Below, piece after piece: positions 58,903-64,000 of a DNA stretch of 64,000 nucleotides. The DNA is taken from positions 1,028,281 to 1,092,280 of the forward strand of contig JANPWX010000160.1 of assembly GCA_024734555.1 (NCBI GenBank), written 5' to 3'. Origin of the DNA: Trochalopteron elliotii. Taxonomy: Eukaryota > Chordata > Aves > Passeriformes > Leiothrichidae. How positions within the stretch are numbered: position 1 is the stretch's first letter; each line of letters begins with the position of its first letter. A program made the translations under genes and the position numbers. The notes under the pieces are model-generated. The model saw nothing but the letters and a program-made list of their open reading frames with translations, ran no database searches and was not told the DNA's origin.

Positions 58903-61900
58903 GTATACAACACAGTAAACCATAAAATTATATTAATGATACATTTCAGCAATTATTTTCAGGATACCCTATTGAAAGACCCTCATAAAACATTCTACCC
59001 TAATACCAGATAAATTAACAGCTAGATTAGGTCTAGTTGGCCAATACTAGAATTAGATGAGATTGTAAAAACATACTGTCTTTGAAATAGCACAACATCA
59101 CATACAGAACAGCCATTTTACCCGTGAGAAGATGCAGAATTTTCTGACTCCTGAAAAGCTCAATAACTGTTGATTTTCACTCCTGGGGTCTAGATGAAGT
59201 TTGTCTGTGGCCAGAGACCAAGTGATTGGCAAGAGCACTTCCCAACTTCTAACTCAAATTGCACAGGACTTTTTAGCTTGAATAAACACTGGGGAAGAAA
59301 AGGGACAGTAAGGCCTGTGACAGCTCCATTTATTTTGAAGGGATTCAGTCAAGAAAGAAAGATTGCCCACGTGATGAAGCACAGAAATACAGCAAAACAC
59401 ACAGACTGGAAACATTCAAAGGGTCTTGCAAATAACCTTCTGCATTTAAAATCTTGATTAACATCTGTGAATGTATGTGTCCTCCCAGAGAGATGTGTAT
59501 TTCCAGGCAAAAGAAGGACTCAAGTTGTCCCAGGCTGTTCCCAGCACTCTGCACAGCTGGGATCTGTAAAGGAATCTCAGGAGTTGTAGAGCTTGAAGTA
59601 CTGAACCTCTCGGAGGACTCAAGCCAATGACATCATTTCTATCTCAGGAGGAATCTAAGTTGCCAGAAGATATTCTGGCTCCTCCAAATTCCACAGAAGT
59701 CCTGTAAAAATGAAGTATTCCCAAATCTTCATTTTGCTAAAGCTGTATCTTAAATTCAGCCCTATTTGTGCCACAAGGTTGTATAATCTGGCAGCATTTG
59801 AGCACAAATAGTGTGTGCTGAGTGAACAGTAGTAACTAACAATACAACTGCTCTTTTATTCTGAGTATTTGGTATAATAATATACAAGCTTGTGTAATAT
59901 TGCAGGATTATAATATTGCATATCTTGTAGATTTACTGTAATTCCTACTGCTATGAACAAAAAAAATCTTTTCTGAATGAAATATTGCAAGTTACTGAAG
60001 ACTTTTATTCTGTGCTGTATAATCTGATTCATGTTTACCCTCAAAGGCCTACCAAAAAAAGTAGCAGCTTTACAAACTCTTAGTTTCCTGCAGTGACTGT
60101 TAAACCCTTTTTAGGCAGCTTAAAATAAATGCAAAGTGTTTCTTTAATTTGTGCACTCACGAAATGGGTATGTTTATGCTTGGCTTTTGAAATTACACTG
60201 AAATAAATTTTTAAAAAACTTCTAAAAAAGTGTTTGCTGTAAACTCCTCCAATAGGTTCACTGCCAGTATTTTTGTTGCTAGTCCCAATGGAAACCAATA
60301 CAATGACTTTCAAATTTTTTTTCTTAGAAAGGACTATTTCAGTCCCATCTTCCAGTCTGTAGATATTCATTAATTGCTGAGATGTTCTGATGCTCAGTGA
60401 TACAATTCAAATAAGTGTCAAAACAGTACTATTTTAAAATAATAATTTTAAATACTAAATGGACATTATTAAGAACTTGTCAAAAAGTGTCAGGAAATTA
60501 TTATCTAACTTAAAATTTAAATTGAATATTTTGCATAAAGTTACAATAGAATTATTTACAATTTAAATACTTAAAGTCAATGAATCATTTTGGTATTGTT
60601 GACTTTTGTTGCTTAATTTTTGAGCTCTCCTACTCCTTTATGCTTCCAAATCTCTGCACTTGTGGCATAATGTGAAAAGAAAACAATAAGAGATAAGAAA
60701 GATCGTATTTTTAAAGCCTGATTTTCACATGAAGAAATTTTAATTTTTAACCGATTTAAAATAATTAACATCTATCTTTAAAAACAAATCAGAGGCATGT
60801 ACACACATGCAAACAAAGATCTAAATTGATAGGTCACAGTCTGTATTTCTTTTAATTAGCATCCATGCAGATTGCTAGCACATGCAATGAGGTGCAAGTA
60901 ATGCACACAACATGTAAGGCTATTTAAAAACTCACAGCTGTAGAAATAGTAGAGTAGTAAGCTATAAAACCTGATTTTTTTCAGAAAGCAATGAACAAAT
61001 ACTTCAGACTTTTTCTAATTTTCTTGATAATTTGAATAAAATCAGAACACACACACATCCCACCTCCCTCACCCCACAAATTATCTTTTAAGAATTTGAG
61101 CTCCCAGTAAGGAAAGAGAAGTCTAAGAGCTGGGGCTTTTAGCAAATGATTACTGCCATGATCCGTCTGTGAAAACAGTCCTGACTTTCAGTGGAAAATA
61201 AGGAACTATTAAGCTAAATTAGAATATTAATGACAGCCAGTAATCACTTTGAAGCTTTGCACATTGGGCCTGTTTGGATGTGAACCTATTTTTTCTGGTC
61301 TTTTTGGCTGGAAGCACATTCCCTTGATGTTGTCCTGCACACCACAGTGTGTTCTGCCACTCTTCTTCCCACATTCCCAAGGTACTGAGAGAAAGCCAAA
61401 TGCACCTGTCCTACTGTGAAAGTACAGAACAGACAGAGAGGACTCGTTTAGGGACAGGATTAGGGTCTGTGCCCATCCTTACATCCCAAAATTGTTGAAA
61501 AGTCAAAGAACTATCCAGTGACTCAATAAACTGCACTATGGTATTAATCCTAGACTGTGAGAACTGTACAAAGTAACAGCCCTTATTATGAGTTTATGTT
61601 CTGTCACCTAGGGAAGAAGGTGAAACAAATGTGCAGAATATGGGAGCTGTTCAAGAGAGTGTCTACACAAAAAGAGACTCTCTTACTTACTCGGAGGATA
61701 CTCAAGAGGTACTTTGTCCTGCACAGAGACAATCACCATTGCTGAAGTAACTCAGCTGCTCCTCAGGACTCCTGTCAGTCTTGCTATTTCTGGCAAACAG
61801 GACACACTTTGTGTTCCTGTTCTTTATTCTTTCTCACTACTGCACCAGTAATACCAGGAGCTGAGCAAGCACTTCTATCAAACTAAATTGTGGTGCCCTG

Positions 61901-64000
61901 TAGAGTGAACAAGAGTTTAACTTTTTATTTCTACAGAGGCAAATCACAATGTAGGTGACTGCTTTTCCTTCCAAACACATTGAATCCTAAGCAGTCAATT
62001 AATGTTTCTTAAAAGCTTATATGTTGTCTCAGTTACTTTATATGTCAGATGTATTTGAAAAGCTTTCTCCTCTTCTTCAGTATTATGAAATTGGATGGGA
62101 AAAATGTCTGAAGTTCCTCTTTTATGGAGGGCATATCTCATACAGAAAGTGCTACTTTTATTACATCTTGAACTCTCTTTTGTGACATATGTCCTTAGGT
62201 TAAAAGGGCAAGGGCTGGCCAGCAGCTGCTTTTACAAAGGACTCAAGAGCTAACTCATGAAGGCCAAAACATCCCCCTCTTTGTTCACACTTGCAGTTTG
62301 TAATTTACCTAGCTAACAGGTGATTTCAGTAAAACATTCACATCCTGCACAGGGGGAATTTCTGCACTATGAATGGTATCTATGCTATTGTTGATATACC
62401 CTTTCAGAATTTGTGGTGCACCAGTAAATGTGGTATTTCTGCCCCAGCATCATTGAATAACACCAGAGTATTTGTACAATGCCAGGAAGAGAAGCTAAAA
62501 ACTGAAACCTAAAGTGAAATTTGAAGAGATAATTATAGTTAAAGAATTTGTGTTTTATTGCTGGGTTTACATCTGGGAGTGTCCTATTGCACTCTCATAT
62601 TAATACAATCTTGGCAATCTGAGAACAACTGGGCAAAAGAAAAAACCCTATCATTCTGCAGAGATGTGAATCAGCACAATTGTGTTTTCTCAACTGGGAA
62701 GTGGTTTAAACTTCCTCTTTCATCTCCTATTGTTTTTAGAAAATTGTCTTGTGATTGTTCTTCAGCTACACAAAATAAGCCACTCCCTGGATAGGCCCAG
62801 CATATGCTTTGATTTCACTAGCAATTTGAAACAAAAAACAAGGGACCTAGCAGTAGGATTAAATAGGTACCAGGAGACATGATACCATTTCCCTGGCACA
62901 AAGGGGCTTTTTCCATTTTAAGCAATGCTGAACTTTGATTAAATGCAGTTAGCCAGGGCATAATCTCTTGGCTTGAAAAGCAATGCTTGTCCTCCATTCC
63001 TCCCTTGGCAGTACATACTCAGTACAAGATGAGACTAAGCCACCCTTTGCTTCTTGCCTTGCAAATTCCATTGCAGTGAACTGGAGATCGTATCTGCAAG
63101 TTACAAGTTTCTGTGCAGACTCTGGGCCTCAGGTGTGCCTCAGATCTATATTCACTGACATTCAGACACAGAGCAGGAGCTCTAAGTCTGACTGCAACAA
63201 AGAGAGTCTCACAAGGAGCTCTGTGCACCCTGGTGCACCTTTGGCCAGAGTGCAACTCCCACTCTGAAGGATCACACATATTGGTTACTGCAGCAAAGCC
63301 TATGGTGCATCTGTTGAAGTGCCCACCACCCCACCACCCCATTTTCTTTCACTGATAAGTGGAACTAACATAGAGAAAGAGATAAAAGTTATGGAAGAAG
63401 AAGTCTCTCATGTGATCTGCTACCAGCACCAGTTTACAGTAACACCCTGCTTGAAGTATTTTTGCCTTATGACAGGCAAATGCATTCATCTTCAACTGAT
63501 GACAGGGAATTGGTGTATTCTCAATTTCTTCAGTAGTAAAACTGAGTTGGCTAAATACTTGAAACAAAAGAGAGATGAGCATTCAGATCATCTAGGTAGG
63601 ATTTGTGTCTCTACCATGCCTGAGAAGTCAGTCCAAGCAACAAATGCTCCTCCTAATGGTCATCAGATTATACCAGGATACTAGAAACATCCCAGGGGTA
63701 AATTCATGAGTCCTAACCAGATCAAGCTCATAAAATTACAGTTGTCCCATTTCGGGTCACTAAAATTGTCCAGTTATAGAAGAGAATTCATAGGTGACTA
63801 CATTTTGAAGAAGAGGGAAAGAGATAAGAGTGTGCAGCATTAATTCTGCAGGGGAGATCCCAAAGGGGAGAATAGTGAAAACAGCAAACAGTAGAGGCAG
63901 GAGGGGATGTGTGGGGTAGTACCTGTGCTTGTCTGTATTTCCTCTCTTCTCCAGCACCTGCTTCTGGCTTTTGACAGAGACAAGGCACAGGGAAGAGGGA
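58903..64000. other. Non-coding stretch to the end of the window
   Basis: AT-rich sequence without recognised repeats. Bases 60850-60925 hold a homeodomain/octamer-like cluster (TTTAATTAGCATCCATGCAG) that may be regulatory. A CCACC-rich short run lies at 63323-63340. A 121-codon frame at 63319-63684 has no recognisable domain. Confidence 0.5.

Noticed and set aside
60080..60370. 96-codon minus-strand frame with protein-like start
   Set aside because: Lysine-rich and AT-driven composition, no domain and no splice context.

Overview
The window reads as non-coding DNA from a perching bird (passerine), either between genes or inside very long introns. It is AT-rich and CpG-depleted, and shows no bacterial-style gene packing. 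Its repeats fit a bird: CR1 LINE 3' ends, several solo endogenous-retrovirus LTRs that begin TGTCC/TGTC on their own strand, and one SINE with a tRNA-Ile head joined to a CR1 tail, the structure known as TguSINE1 in passerines. The passerine assignment rests mainly on that SINE and on recognising the LTR families from memory; no database was searched.

I find no gene that I can name. Nearly every open frame is a short chance frame. Two stretches deserve a protein-level check: a possible 3'-terminal exon at 24239-24522 carrying a PLDLS motif, and a 268-codon frame at 52215-53021 beside an LTR-like sequence. Both are weak calls.

Layout. 1-5 kb: plain sequence with an 11-bp minisatellite at 3241. 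5.06-5.27 kb: an ancient foldback repeat. 6.2-7.5 kb: the most informative relic, a decayed L1-type reverse transcriptase on the minus strand. 7.5-14 kb: plain, with one candidate conserved regulatory block. 14.1-16.4 kb: a 19-copy AGAT microsatellite, a solo LTR and a 13-copy GATGG microsatellite. 21.0-21.7 kb: a CpG-rich LTR-like island. 24.2 kb: the possible exon. 27.1 kb: a MIR-like fragment. 33.8-34.1 kb: an inverted repeat with an E-box next to homeodomain-type sites. 38.3-38.7 kb: an ERVK-type solo LTR with perfect 6-bp target duplications, followed 16 bp later by the SINE. 42.4-43.2 kb: an old MITE-like element and a second complete solo LTR. 45.0-45.2 kb: an A-rich microsatellite and an ancient tRNA-derived SINE. 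47.9 and 50.9 kb: CR1 tails in opposite orientation. 52.2-53.3 kb: the long frame and LTR-like block. 58.8 kb: a G-free A/C tract. The rest is unremarkable.

The sequence shows no genes working together, and I found no new enzymatic or defence system. The window is best read as layered transposon history: ancient L1, MITE and SINE relics, then CR1, then lineage-specific LTRs and a SINE. A few candidate regulatory blocks lie between them.
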